64,000 nucleotides of DNA, from the NCBI GenBank assembly GCA_003290165.1, contig QNQO01000197.1:62001-126000 (forward strand), in the 5' to 3' direction. The translations under genes and the position numbers were made by a program. The stretch is from Berberis thunbergii. Its lineage: Eukaryota; Streptophyta; Magnoliopsida; Ranunculales; Berberidaceae. The stretch's first letter is position 1. The number at the start of each line of letters is the position of its first letter. The notes below the pieces were generated by a model. The model was not told the DNA's origin. It ran no database searches and saw only the letters and a list, made by a program, of their open reading frames with translations. Shown here in pieces: positions 20,650 through 33,401 of this stretch.

Positions 20650-23092
20650 GAAGATGAAGGAGTAGGAGAAGAAATAGAGGCAACCACAACATCGTTGGCT
20701 ACATCATCTTTAGGAGAGGGAAAAGTTTTCTCTTCAGGAAGAGAGGGAAGCATTGGTTCTTTAACCACTGGAGACCGTCATCATCTTATAAAGCTTGATC
20801 AACCAAGTGGTGGTACTCGGACAAATCCATAGCAAGCCCCTCGATATAATCAAGAAGCTCAACCCGCCCATCAACAATTCGCTTTTAATCTTCGACCTCC
20901 ACAATGTGAAGCTTGTCCTTGGCAATAGTGAGTTTGTTTATTGCCGCAACAAGTTGTCTCTCAGCAATGGTAAGCATAACCGAAGTATTTGCCTGTCCTC
21001 GTCAAGTGTAGCTGTCAACTGTTCTACTCGCTTCTCAGCAATATCACGATTGAAGGATTGTTCAATCGCAACACGTGAAGCCTCATCATAAGTTGCCTTC
21101 TCGGTGGATAACTATTTCTCCACATCACGTACACAGGCATATACCCCATTCAACTTGGCCTTCAATGACTCAAGCTCAACAACTGACTTATCCCGTACAC
21201 TTTCCCGCTTCAATCAACAAAGTCCGAGCAACCTTGGCAGCTTTCTCCGACTCTATGCATTGTGCTTTCAACACGTCAAATTGGGAAAGACGTGAGAAAA
21301 TACCAGCAACAGTGCTACCAACTTTCTCTCCAAAAAACCACATGATCGTGACCAGGTCAATAAACCGAGCCCATCACCCATACATAGGTGAGTTGATTCA
21401 TCCCATCCATTATCTGCTCAAGTCCATAACCAAGGTGATGACTTGGATCCAATACGGGCATCGAAGATCTTTTCTACTAACCGCCTGTGGCATTCATTTA
21501 TCAACTTGCGCGCACTATCTTGCACGTCAAGTTGAGTAAACCAATAAAACTTGTCGTCTGACTTAATACATATATCTTTGAGCTCGGCTTAGTCCAGCTG
21601 ACTCTTGGATGAAGAACACGGGGATCCAAAAGCACGAAATAACCACCCCTACAATCGAAAGGGCAGGTGGAACGACAATGACAATGGAAAACCACTCTTG
21701 CCCTCCCGACACGGAGCAACCATAACAGGAACGTGGCTAGTAATGGTAGTAGGAACAAGAGAGCCCAAACGAGCAGTAAAAGAAACTAAGAATTCGACCG
21801 CATCATTGACGTTAATAGAAGGAGAATGAGGAGGACGAACTTCAAAACTCTGACCAATACCGACAACCTCTTAAGATTGTTTCACCGCCAACTAAAGCAT
21901 CTTATCATCAATAGCCCGAGGATCATTGTTAGACCATTCATCAATGTTTGAAATACCATAGGCGGATATAAGCCTCTTTACATTATCGTCCAACAGGCGA
22001 GTAGTCTCTTTCTCGCTCCTCTGCAACACGAACCTCATCTCCCTAGCCTCCTCAAGGAATGCGTGATCCTGTTTCATAACATCCTCGCAGGAAGGACTCG
22101 GATGAGAGGTAGCTTCCGTAACATCCTTGCCCAAAGGACTCGGACAAGAAGCACTCTGAGCAATGCCACGGGTAGAGAGTTGTTTCTTCCTTGGAATTAG
22201 ATCGGGATCTACCAACAATCGCCTCGATGGACTCATGGGCCTCGCAAGCTTCCTCTTCCTGAAGGTCGGGCCTACTACATTGACAGGAGCATCAAGATCC
22301 ATAACGCGCCTATTCGAACTCACTTCCCAATCAATGCTATAGCACCACTAACGCCAGTACGAGTAGCACGAGCAACGATATATCCAGCATGAGATTCAGT
22401 AAGCAAGGCTCGCTCCACTTTGTTTATGGTGTACAAACCACTACGATCCAAGATGTCCTCAGAGAGAAATGCATCCACAGGGAATTGGTAAAGCTTCAAG
22501 AAATTTTCACTGATCCTCCACTCATCCACAGTCAACTGTGGATCATTCCATTTATGGGAACTCAGAACGATCGAAAAATCAGATTACCTTGCAATTGGAA
22601 GTAGCTAGAGTTAACAAAAGCATAAAACCAGGACCTCGACCAATCACGGATGTCATCATTAAGCTTCATGAATTAGGCGAGAAAACGAAGAAAATAGATA
22701 TCCTTGGTCATCATCAGACCAACGATCGAATACACTCCTCACAGTCAAAAGAATGCTTGATAGAATAGCCCTCGCATAAGGAGAAATCATGACTCTCCAA
22801 CCATTAAGACCCATTTGGGCAAGAGAATGCTAAAAAAATCTAGATACTCCCAAAACAACTCTGGAAGTGGGAATCGAAAGCCAAAGGAAAACACGCACAA
22901 ATACAACGTAACGTACTCGGACCTTGGACGACAAGGACTGTCGTTCTATCTAGGAAAAATAATCTCAAGGTCGGGTGACAAATTATAGTCTAAACGAAGG
23001 TTGTCCAACATCGCATGAGAAGCTTTCTTGGGAGAAAACTAAGCCTCATAAGTAGCTAGCGGCTTATTGCTTAATTTATCGCCAACAGACAT
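20650..23092 (-). pseudogene. Antisense ORF of Tat element (copy 2)
   Basis: Read on the minus strand from an ATG near 23092, the frame begins MSVGDKLSNKPLATYEA. It continues through VTLYLCVFSFGFRFPLPELF and LPKWVLMVGES (about 22930-22790), which resembles the Pfam 'putative gypsy type transposon' domain (PF04195 type). It then passes FLKLYQFPVDAFLSEDILDR (22320-22535), a basic segment with FRKRKL (21892-22323) and a coiled-coil-like C-terminal part to about 20650. Several stops break it. The + strand in this region has no coding signal. Domain order matches copies 1, 3 and 4. Confidence 0.7.
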
Positions 23093-23355
23093 CATCAAAA
23101 AATGGTGAAGCAAAGAGAACAAAGGAGACAAATGAAGAAAATAACCTTAATTTTAAAGAAAGCGTAAAGAGGGAAAACAAACCCATCACGTGCCCTTTTA
23201 TAGAGCCAAACAACTAAGGGACTTCTCATGGGACAACCTGCGAGATATGATGGCTACGTGAAATCCCAAAAATGTGAGCAAAAATAAACGGGTGAGCAGA
23301 AAATCGAGACACCAACCCACAAAAAGTTGCTGACAACATTAAATACAAGGCAATA

Positions 23356-23902
23356 ATGAGACATCACAGCCGTACACATGGCAAAAAAATCCATCACGAG
23401 GATCTGACATTCCATCTACTGGGTCTGATCATAAAACCCAAGAAGGTCAAAATTGATCATAAAGGCCCAAACATGGCTCATTAAAGGAAGACGTAATCAA
23501 AGCTCAAATCCAGGTTCACACGATTCAAAGCCAAATTCAGGCCCACATGAGTTCTCTCATAAAAAAGAGGAACATTGCACAAGAAAATAGTGGTGGAGGG
23601 AGTTACGCCTCCACGGATGCATATCCATAATGGAAGAGACTGTTATGAGAAACATCCCTTTCTGTTGAGCCTCATATGCTTAAGTCATGCAGAGAATTAA
23701 CCACGACCATTATAAAAGGTAAAGGAAACAATCAACAAAGGTATGCAACTTTAACTGAATTTTATCCAGATTTGTTTCCTTATTCAAATAGAGTCGTTGA
23801 CTTAAGCACCGGAGTGCCTTCGGCCACCAAAAGGTGGTCTTTGGCAGTCTAACATTTATTTTGCAAGTCAAGCTCTCAGGAGGATGATTTTTGGACGCAT
23901 CA
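23356..23902 (+). repeat. 3' LTR
   Basis: Aligns with 16299-16853 but has lost the first part, TGATACATC. It ends GGACGCATCA at 23902, followed by the target duplication AAGTT. Confidence 0.75.
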
Positions 23903-23907
23903 AAGTT

Positions 23908-24556
23908 AATGCATCACTACTTACTAATTCTCAGTCAAACGTTATATCTTAGCTCGGTTGACATGCACTTTAGAGATTTTGTAGGGAATTGAATTTCTTT
24001 CCCATTTGGGTCGAGTTTCCTAAACATACATTGAATGTAAGGTTGGTGAATTACTTTAAGAGAAATAGTGAATTTTGTGTAGAAGGTTGAAAAGTAATTG
24101 CAAGCCTTGAATACACATCACACCTATTAAAGTTAAAAAAAATATTTTTTATTCGTTTAAGCTTTGTTTGATATGAAGAAAATTTTGAAACTTTGACATG
24201 AAATTGTTACACATCTTCCTGATCCCTCACCAAAATGATATTTTTTTTACTATTTTGGTCCATGTAACGAACCGTACCTAATTAGCTTGGTATGATCCGG
24301 GTTCTCGGTTTTCAAATACCAAATTTAGTAAACTATTAATAAAAGTAATCATTAATAGCCTTTTGTTATTTTGGTTGAACTTTGTTTAGTTTCTATTCTT
24401 TCTATTTTCATATTTTGGTTCTACTTTATTTAGATTTTTTTCTAATTTAGATTTGAAGCTCAAAAATATTTATATTATTTATGTATTAAATATTACATTG
24501 TTTCTGTTGTTGGTCTATAATTTTTCTCAAACTTTAAGCTCAAACAAAGCTCAATG
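23908..24556. other. Right flank of the Tat insertion, no gene
   Basis: AT-rich sequence that should continue the element split by the insertion (15889-16298). No coding motif was recognised. A stretch near 24270-24300 (GAACCGTACC) resembles hAT MITE sequence, but no ends were found. Confidence 0.4.
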
Positions 24557-26930
24557 CACTACAAGAAATCTATCTTTTACCAACAAAATTATTGCTACGA
24601 AAATTGATTTCCTTGTTAATATTGTAGCATTGTCAACGAATAAAAAATTTCCTTGAAAAAGCCATAAACTTGTTACTGTTTTCCAACAAAATATATTTTG
24701 TAGGAAACATTCCTTGTTAAATAGATGGCGGAAAACATTCCCTCCAAACCCAATTTTTCACTAAATTGATTTAACAATGAAATCATTTTTATGGCCACAA
24801 AATACTTGTTCCTTGGTAATTATGGCATCATCTGAAATGAAATATTTTGTTGCTAAAGAAGACTAATTTTAACAACAACTAACTTTCCTTGTTAATGGAT
24901 ATTAAATCTTATTCGTCCATCTTTAGTAAAGAAATATGTTTTCCTAGAGAATAATCACATTATTAGTAATGATTCAGTTCGTTGATAATGATTGATAATT
25001 TTTTTTCATTAGGTTTTTCTTGTTAAAGCTTATTTATTAATTTATAGCAACAAAGTAATATTTCGTTGAGAATCGTCACACTATTGGTAACGTTTTTTAT
25101 TTTGTTGGAAACAATATATTTTTTAATGAAATCTTTGTAGCTATGAAATAAGATTTTGTTGGTAATTATAACATTGTTCGTAACAAATTTTTTTCTAGGT
25201 AAAAATTGATAATATTTTCATGAAAATTTGTTTCTCATTAAAGTTCACTAACTATTTTATAGCGACATGTCATTATTTTGTTGGAAATTGGTATACTCAC
25301 TACAAAAAATGTTTTAGTTACTAACAAATTTTATTTTTCTTGTTAATATGTTACTATTTCTAACAAAAATAAATTTCATTGAAAAAACAATAGAGTTGTT
25401 ACTTTTTGTAACAAAATCTATTTTGTTGGCAACTTTTCTTTGTAAAGAGATGGCGAAAAATATTTATTCAAAAACCAATTTCCCACCAACATTATTTAGC
25501 AACAAAATATTTCTTTTTCAACGAAATTTTAGTTTGTTAGTTATAATGACGTCATTTACAATAAATTATTTCATTGCTAATAAATATTAATATTATTGAC
25601 AAACATTTTCTTAGTAAATGCACTATAACACTTGTTCGTGTCTCTTCAACAATGAAACTAAATTTTCTCTAGTTAATTACCACGTTATTGCAACGATTTA
25701 TTTGGTTACTTATAATGAATTTTTTTTCATGAAATTTTTTTATATTTAAAGCTCCTAGCTTCTTTATAGTGGAAAAATATCAATTCGTTGAAATTTTTTA
25801 TTAGTAGCACTGATATAATTTCATCTGAAAAATCAAATAAAATTTATTTAGCAATACAACATTATTTTACTGTTAATTATAATATTAATGATAACAATTT
25901 ATTTCGTTGCTAAATATTGATAAAATTTCCATGAACATTTTTCTTATTAAGGCTCATTTTCTTATTTACAATAATTTTATTTTATTTTATTGGGGATATA
26001 ACCAATTTCAATAACATATAGCATTGAAATGCTATTACTATTTTGTTGCTAATTATAATGGTGTAACTGTGAAATTTGGTTTCATTGCTAAAAGTGGTAG
26101 ATATTTAACATAAATCTTATAATCGTGAAAATATTTAGTTTTAATTTATAGTGTCGAAATATTATATATTGGTCTCTATTATTTACGTAGCAATGGTTTT
26201 TTTATTGCAAAAAATGAGTAATTTGATTTAATAAGCTATAAAGTTGTTTCACACAACACAATTATTCAAATAGCTCAATTGGTAAATAGTGCAACAGATT
26301 TTACGATAGGTCAGGAGTTCGATTCCCGTTGAGCCTAAAAATAAATATATTATATATGGAATTCCATAGTGGGGTCTTATCATCAAGAGTGGTGTCCTTA
26401 GAGTTTGGGAGGTAGTGGGTGATGTCCTGAGAGTTTGGGACCTAGATTAGGTCGTCTCTTAGACAACTTTAATATATCATTTTTTTATTGAAAATAATTT
26501 CCTTGGTAATTTGTAACGATACCGATGAAAACTTTCGTTGATATTCATGCATTTTACCAATGAAAAAGTTCTATGATAAAGGTTGTTACCTTTGCCAATG
26601 ACAATTTTCCTTGATGATTTTAATATTTTTCGAGAAAATTTTTGTAGGTAAATAAAATAGTTCTTGCAACAAACAATTTGTTGGTAACGATTTTTGATTT
26701 TTACCAACGAATTTCCTTGGTAGTTGTCAATATTACCAACAAAATATTTTCTTAACTTAGCATCCCTTTTACCAACAAAAACTGTAATTCCTTGGCAAAT
26801 ACCTTTAGCTACGGAAATGCCTCCAGGAACCCACCAACGAATTTTTTTCCTTGTTAAAAGTAGTTTTTAACAAAATTTTGAGTTTTGTCAAGGACATTTT
26901 ATCTTGAAAAATGCCTTAATTGTTGTAGTG
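24557..26930 (+). mobile_element. Non-autonomous CACTA transposon with 3-bp TSD
   Basis: It begins CACTACAAGAAATC and ends ATTGTTGTAGTG, with the 3-bp target duplication ATG on both sides (24554-24556 and 26931-26933), as expected for CACTA elements. The inside is AT-rich and full of subterminal motifs such as CCAACAAAATT and TTCCTTGTTAA in both orientations. No transposase reading frame is visible, so it would need help from an autonomous element. A second CACTACAAAAAATG lies at about 25296, possibly the end of a nested or rearranged relative. Confidence 0.82.
26262..26475 (+). mobile_element. tRNA-derived SINE-like insert inside the CACTA element
   Basis: TAGCTCAATTGG (A box) at about 26272 and AGTTCGATTCCC (B box) at about 26318 have tRNA promoter spacing, but the rest does not fold as a tRNA. 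A unique body follows (GTGGGGTCTTATCATC, GAGAGTTTGGGACC). This is the pattern of a plant SINE. Target duplications were not resolved. Confidence 0.6.
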
Positions 26931-27615
26931 ATGATATTAGTTTCATTTAGTCTTGTATGTAGGATCTTTAATTTACAATGAAAAATAAAGAGATCCCCAT
27001 AGATTTATAAAAACCAGTTCTATATTTGTGGTTAGCTAGAGTGAAGTATACAAAGGGAATAAAGATATAATAGATAATCATCCACCTAAACAAATATATT
27101 TGCATTTGAGTTCTTATTTGGATTCCACAAGTCAGATATAATTCAAGAATTTTCATTTTATTTTTGCCTTTGCTTCCACATTTTCACTTGGTAGTTATTC
27201 TCTTTTATCTCAATTAGTTGGTCCCTTCGAGTTAAAGAATGAGATAAGATTATTCCCTTTAGCTAATACTGCCCTTACTCTTTTTGGAGTTTAAGAATAT
27301 TCAAGTTAAAGAGTGCTCCATTTCTTCAGTGATTGTAAACTACTTGTTACTGATAATCCATAATTTAATTCTAAAAGAACTTTGACTTGTGGAATTGTAC
27401 AACACTAATCAACATTAATAGTAAGTTGTATTTTCCCTAGAATCACACTTTTAAACCAAGTTTGTAAATAGCCATCTTGAATCTGGGTTTAGAACATCAA
27501 TGTAATTCAAATCGCATAGACATCAAAAAGTATTTTATATGAACTAACTGTTTTCTTTTAAAGCTTATAACATGAGAGAAGCCACTATAATTTATTTTTT
27601 AAATAATAATAAATT
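26931..27615. other. AT-rich spacer, no gene recognised
   Basis: No coding or structural RNA signal recognised between the CACTA element and the inverted LTR. Confidence 0.5.
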
Positions 27616-28149
27616 ATGCGTCCAAAATCTAGTCTCCAATATGTAAAACATGCAAAACCAATGTTAGATTGCCAAAGACCACCTTTTTTGTGGTCGAAGG
27701 CACTCCGATACTTAAGTCAGTAACTCAGTTGGAGATGGAGATAAAATTGAACATAACTCAATTAAAATTGCATACCTTTGTCGAATGTAAAATATACTTT
27801 TATAATGGTCGTTGTTAATTCCCTGCATGACTTAAGCATGTGAGGCGCAACGAGGGGAGATTTTTTTTGTAATAATCTTCTTCTTTATGAAGAAATGTCC
27901 GTGAAGGCGTAACTTCCTCCACGACTCTTTTTGTTTGTAACGTTCCTCCCGTTTAAGGGAGAACTCTATCGGGCTTGAATTTGGGCATCTGATTACGCTT
28001 TATTCTAATGGGTCATGTTTGGGCTTTCATGACTGGATTCATCTTTTTTGGGCTTTTGACTTGGCTTGGTCTTGGGATGTTTGATTCTCGTGATGGACGA
28101 TCTCTGCCACGTGTGTGGATGTGACAACGGTCTTATTTGATGTATCATA
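27616..28149 (-). repeat. LTR of inverted Tat element (copy 3)
   Basis: Inverted form of the family LTR. It starts TGCGTCCAAAATC (the complement of GATTTTGGACGCA) and ends TTGATGTATCAT (the complement of ATGATACATCAA). Shared blocks include GCCAAAGACCACC and CGAAGGCACTCCG. Confidence 0.8.
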
Positions 28150-30787
28150 AGTTAGTGGGTATGCTGACGTGGCCACTAACTCAATGGCGGTTGGACTTTC
28201 GATTTCATCATTGCATATTTAATGATGTCAACAACTTTTAGTGAGTTGATATCCTGATTTCTTGTTCGCCCATTCATTTTCACGCGTTTTTGGGATTTTG
28301 TGTAGTCATCATATCTCGCACGTCGTCCCATGGGCATTCTCTTCATTGCTCGGCTCTATAAAAAGATGTGTGATTGATTTATTTATCTATTTACGCTATC
28401 TTTGAAATTAGGGTTTATTCTTCTTTCTTCCAGGCAGAACGATAGTCCTTGTCGTCCAAGGTTTGGGTATGTTGCATGTTCCTTTTCAATCTTCGATTCC
28501 CAGTTTCAAAGTTGTTTTAGGAATATCTAGATTTTGGGGGCATTCCTCCTGCTCAAATGGGTCTTAATGGTTGGAGGGTTATGGTTTCTACTTATGCGAA
28601 AGTCATTTTCTCTAGCATTCCAACAACTATTAAGGTTTTGCATTCTGTGGTTGGTCTGCTGGTGACCAAGGAAATTTGCTTCCTCCGTTCTTCTGTCTGT
28701 TTTGGGATGCTCAATGATGATATCAGGGATTGGTCGAGGTTCTGATTTTATGCTTCTGTCAGCTCTAGCTACTTCAAACTACAAGGATGTCTGTTTGTGT
28801 GGTCATTCTAAGTCCCTAACAATAGAAGGATCTGTAATTAACTGCGGAGGATTGAAGGATCGATGACAAATTCTTGAAGCTTCCTAAGTTTCTTGTGGAG
28901 GCATTTCTCTCTAAGGACATCTTGGAGCGTAGTGGCTTGTACAACATGAACGAGGCAGAACGGGCTTTGATCACTGAATATTGCGTTGAGGAAATCACTG
29001 ATCTCGATGATCCAACTAGAGTTAGTGATGCTATCATTGATTGGGAAATGAGTTCGGGCAGACATGTTACGGATCCCATTGCCCTGTTAGCATCAATGTT
29101 TTGTCCCAACTTCCAAGAAGAGGAAGCTTTCGAGGCCTGCCAACTCGTCAAAGCAATTGTTAATAAATCATGGCCGTGTTTCGAAAAAGAAATGACATTC
29201 TACTCATGGTGTTACTCGGACTGCACCTCGTCTGATTTATTTTGATAAGGAGGTTGTAAAAGAGGATCGCTTATCCCTCGAGGAGGTTGAGGAGATGAAC
29301 TTGGCATTGGAGATGAGCGAGAAGGAAACTGCTCGTCTGGTTAGTAATAATAAAAAGAAACTTTTTTCCACCTATGGTGTTTTTGACATTGCTGAATGGT
29401 CTAATGACGTCTCCAGCTGGCGATTGGGTAGTCTAAAGAGGTCATTGATCATTGTTAGAGTTTTGTGGTTATTCATTCTCGATCTCCTTCCATTCATGTC
29501 GACGATGCGGCTGGGTTCTTAGTCTTTTCTCCCGCTCATTTGGATTCTTTTATTCCTGTCGCGACTTCTACTTGTTCTATTCTTGCTACGACTACTCTGC
29601 ACCGATAAGGCAAAAGTGGTTTTTTATGTTGTCACCACTGTTTCGCCTGCTGTTGCGAGTAGTTCCTATGTACTTCTGGATCCCCGTGTCCTCCATCCAC
29701 AAATTGGTAGGAAGGAGACCAATCCGAACGACATCTATATCAATTGGAAAGTTTTGTTGGTTTACTCAGCTTGACGTGCAGGATGGTGCGAATAGGTTGA
29801 TCAATGAATGGCACAGGCGAGCGGTGGAACGACCTTCGATGCCAGTATCGGATCCTAGCACTCATCTTGATTATGGTCTTAAGCAAATAATGACGGGATG
29901 AATCATCTCATTTATGCCGGGGTGATGGGGTTGGAGTACAGGGTTGGTCGTGGCCAGGTAGCTGCTCTTGAGAGGAAGTTGGCGGCGCCGTTGTTGGTGT
30001 TTTCTCACGTCCTTCGCCAGTTTGACTTGGTAAGAAAATATTGTGCAGGGTAAGAGAGGGCAGCTAGGGTTGTCTTGGCTTCTCTGAGGGAAGGGGAAGT
30101 TGCGCGAGATCGGTTTGCTGCAGAGCTCAGTCTTCAACAACTGCTTTGGATAGGGTCCGCACACATCTGGTCGAGTTAGAAAATGAGATATTTGTCGAGA
30201 AAGCTGGGCATGATGAGGCTTTGCGTTCTGTGATTGAGTAATCTGCCAGCCATAGAATAGTTGTAAAGCGTGTGGAGAAATTAATAATTGCACTTGATGA
30301 AATTAAGTCGGACATCCTTTCCATGTTTACCACCGGCGAGGGGTAGCTTATTTCCACTAGGAATGAACATGCTGCGACAAAAAACAAGCTGAAGATTGCA
30401 GAGTTGAAGGATTGGAAGGGAGTGGTTGACGGGCGAGTCGAGCTTCTTGACTATATTGAAAAGTTTGAAGTTGATTTGTCCGAGTATCGTCATTTGGTCA
30501 ATCAAGTCTTCAAGGATGACAATGGTGAGGATAGTATTCCGAATCCTTCAAGAGATCTTGTAGATGAACAATTGTCATTTCCTTGCCTTTTCGTCCAAGT
30601 TTCATCATCTACTCTCGCAGTTGAGGAGAGAACCTTGTTTCCTCCTGCCACTGGTGATGTCGCTTCTCTTCCATCACATGTTCTTGGCGCCTCTACACTA
30701 TCTTCTCCGAACTTTCTATTTTCTTATCCGGATATTCCATCTCCTTTTCCAAATGTACAATCTTCTTCTCCGGATGTAACAAAGTGA
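28150..30787 (+). pseudogene. Antisense ORF of inverted Tat element (copy 3)
   Basis: The parent element reads minus, so its antisense ORF reads plus here. Recognisable pieces are NGWRVMV near 28563 with NDDIRDWSRF (28707-28745), resembling the PF04195-type domain, then FLVEAFLSKDILERSGLYNM (28888-28950) and IIDWEMSSGRHVTDP. A helical part follows (ETARLVSNNKKKL near 29325) and, at 30404-30787, a C-terminal segment ending in a Ser/Pro-rich tail. Stops and shifts occur throughout. The 28874-29245 frame, with 123 open codons, is the longest intact part in any copy. It matches 22320-22535 on the minus strand. Confidence 0.7.
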
Positions 30788-31429
30788 TTTTATGAATGAA
30801 AATACATTTCCTTTTGACAATGTTATATTGCCTTTTTATATTATTTTCTGCTTCACATGTTTTCTTTTTGAAGTCATGATTCGTCTTGAGTCACTCATTG
30901 TTATTCATTGTATACGATGCATGTGTTCTCCTTATCAAGTCATTTGTAGTATAGTGGTAAATATTGGCTATCTTGACTTTTACGTATATCTGTTTTTGCG
31001 CTTGCTTGTCGACCATCCGAAGTTTTTTTTTCTTTTTTCTTGTAAATCGAGGGATTTTCCTCATTTAGATACTCAAGTATTCGTGTCTTGGTCAGGTGTG
31101 TTCATTGCTCAAAGAGATTTATTGTACGCAAAAGTGTTCCGTCTTTTGAAGTATTGGGCTGGTTTCTGATGGGTTTGTGAGTGAATTGACACATACCTTT
31201 TTACTTTTAGGTCCATCATGGTTGTCGAAGTAAGTCGTATTGTGTATCTCCAGTTTTTGCTTATTGGTATGATATTTTGGTATGTCAGAGGGCCTCTACG
31301 GCTACATTTTGATTTACGTATCTGGATTTCTTGATCTGATATATAGGGCTAAATAGATATATAGGGCTAAATAAGCTGAATCGTTCATCATTTCCTCATT
31401 GACCTGACATGTTAATTGATCCGAGATTT
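30788..31429. other. Spacer of inverted Tat element
   Basis: Between the end of the antisense ORF and the tandem repeats. No motif recognised. Confidence 0.4.
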
Positions 31430-31720
31430 TCTCTAGGTAGGTAGACTTGTTCATTGTTGCTTCGTTGGTCCGACATATTAGTCGACTTGAAGCTTATCTG
31501 CATAAGTTGACTTGTTTGTCCAAACTTTAACTTCGTCGGTTTGACGTATTAGTCGACTCGAAGTTTATTTGCATAAGTTGATTTATTTGTCCCAACTTTT
31601 ACTTCATTGGTCTGACGTATTAGTTGATGCAAAGTTTATTTGCATAAGTTGATTGTTAGTCCCAACTTTTACTTCGTTTTTGTGACTTATTAGTCGACTT
31701 TGTGGTTGATCAGACCAAAA
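31430..31720 (-). repeat. Tandem repeats of inverted Tat element
   Basis: About four units with TAGTCGACTCGAAGTTTATTTG, CATAAGTTGA and CCCAACTTTTACTTC. They are the complement of the 71-bp units at 19215-20375. Confidence 0.7.
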
Positions 31721-32249
31721 GTTTTGTGTATACGTCCTGACCTTTTGTTTGTGACTTGGTATGGCAGTTACTTCTCATTGTCTGGCTTTGATGCCGCAAT
31801 TTTATTGATAACCCTGTTTCGAGTGTTTAACAATCTATAGTAGTAGTAGTCACTTCTTTCTCATAAAGTTACGTTATGTTGTGGAGTCTACATTGTATCT
31901 TTCTGACAATGGCTTGATTTGTTCTGCCTTGAGTGGTATTAACATTTTAGTTGTAACTTCTTCTTCCATGATTCTTTATAATTTTGTTGTTCGTATGTTG
32001 TTGTCCTGAGGTAGTTAAATAAACTCGGAGCGTTTCTTGATCGAATCATTGGGTATGTGCCATTGACAGGTTGGTTCGAACGAGTAAAATAGAATGTAGT
32101 CCCAAATTGTCCAATCACGCTCACATCAGTACCTGCTGCCAAGGCTTCATTCATTGATTCATAGAATTTGTTTGTGTTGTCTTTGTTGTTAGTAATGTAG
32201 GGGGCATTGTTGGCCTTGTCGTGGATAATGGTCAAGCCTGTAAGCTTTT

Positions 32250-33401
32250 TCAAATTTTGTCAGATTGTTGGCTCCCATTTGAATTGCCAATTTTCTTTGT
32301 GCTCCTCGTTTGTGAGTCGTCGTATTGATTTATCTGATCTCGTTTGATAGCGTTGGCTCTCCTAGTTTTATATAGATCAACTCGAGTGGGAAATGTTATT
32401 GGTGGGATTGATTGGTCGCTTTCTCCTACTACGTTGTGTAAGGCGTATATCAGCTATCTAGGTTTTATATTCGCCTTCTCATTCCCTTTGGGTTGTTTAT
32501 TAGGTAACTCTGTGGAGTCATCATCTTTGAGCCCAATGCTCGATTTCATCTTTCAGGTTGTAGCAGTCTTATGTCTCGTGCCCGTGATCCTTGTGAAAAG
32601 AGCAATATTTGTTCTTGTCTCAACCCTCTAGATCTCTTCTCATCTTGAGTGGCCAGTTGACATCTTCCCATTTCATCATGTGTTGCAGTATGTTCGTTCA
32701 GCTAGTCTTCAAGGCCGTATATGGTTTATATGTATTTTTCGCCATGCTTGTCACTCCCTCATGTCTGGGCCTTGTCGGTTGTAGCTTTTTGAATTCCTGC
32801 TGGTTAAATTCAGACATCTCATTAGTTCGATGCTTATTTGACTGAACATTTTCCTCTCGGGGTCTATCATTTCTCCTTCTTTCTACCCTCCTTTCTCACC
32901 TATTTGAATGAGCTTCCCTTTTGGATTCGTTATTCTTCCTGGCGGCTATCATTTCTTTCAGAGTGATGTGCTTTTGAGTGGTCTTTAATATAATCGTCAT
33001 GTCCTTTGGGGGTTCTAGGTTCAGAGCATCGAAAAAGGGTCATCTTTTCAATCTGACAGTGAAAGTAACGGTGGCTGTGTCATCGCTACATCCGTTGATC
33101 ATGGTTAACTCGTTAGTGAAATGAATGTACTCCCTTATTGTCTCCTCGAGCTTCTATTTGATGTGGAGCAAGTAGTGTAGCCTCTTCCTCATCCATTGTC
33201 TGCCGATGAACCTCATAATGAAGGTAGTAGCCAATGCCTAGAATGAGTTTATCGACCTTGGTGGTAAGCTATTGAACTAGTTCATTGTTGTGGAGGTGAG
33301 ACTTGTTGGAAACGTTATACATAGGATGGATTTTGTGCTCTCCTTCAACATCATGTGGTGAAAGTATCGTAAATGGTCAGTCGGATTAGTGGTACCATCG
33401 T
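32250..33401 (-). pseudogene. gag of inverted Tat element, cut by Athila LTR
   Basis: Read on the minus strand from 33401 downward, the sequence gives DGTTNPTDHLRYFHHMM with frame breaks, then TSLTSTTMN, FIMRFIGRQWMRKRL and REYIHFTNELTMINGCSDD. These correspond to 17510-17830 of the complete element. The zinc-knuckle region lies near 32580-32350. The N-terminal half is absent because an LTR begins at 33402 inside the FDGTTNP motif. Confidence 0.72.

Larger units (their letters stand above)
16299..23902 (+). mobile_element. Complete non-autonomous Tat-lineage LTR retrotransposon
   Basis: A full insertion of 7.6 kb: 5' LTR 16299-16853, primer-binding site, gag, a tandem repeat block, an antisense ORF and a 3' LTR ending at 23902. 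The 5-bp target duplication AAGTT is perfect (16294-16298 and 23903-23907). No protease, RT, RNase H or integrase sequence is visible between gag and the repeats, so the element would have depended on enzymes from a relative. The LTRs have diverged clearly, which indicates an old insertion. Confidence 0.88.

Noticed and set aside
26270..26335. Possible tRNA gene
   Set aside because: A and B boxes are present but no cloverleaf can be formed, and a longer unique body follows, so a SINE fits better.
32344..32845. Hydrophobic plus-strand frames suggesting a membrane protein
   Set aside because: They are the complement of the gag/zinc-knuckle region of the inverted element. The same shadow occurs at 18123-18506 on the minus strand of the forward copy.
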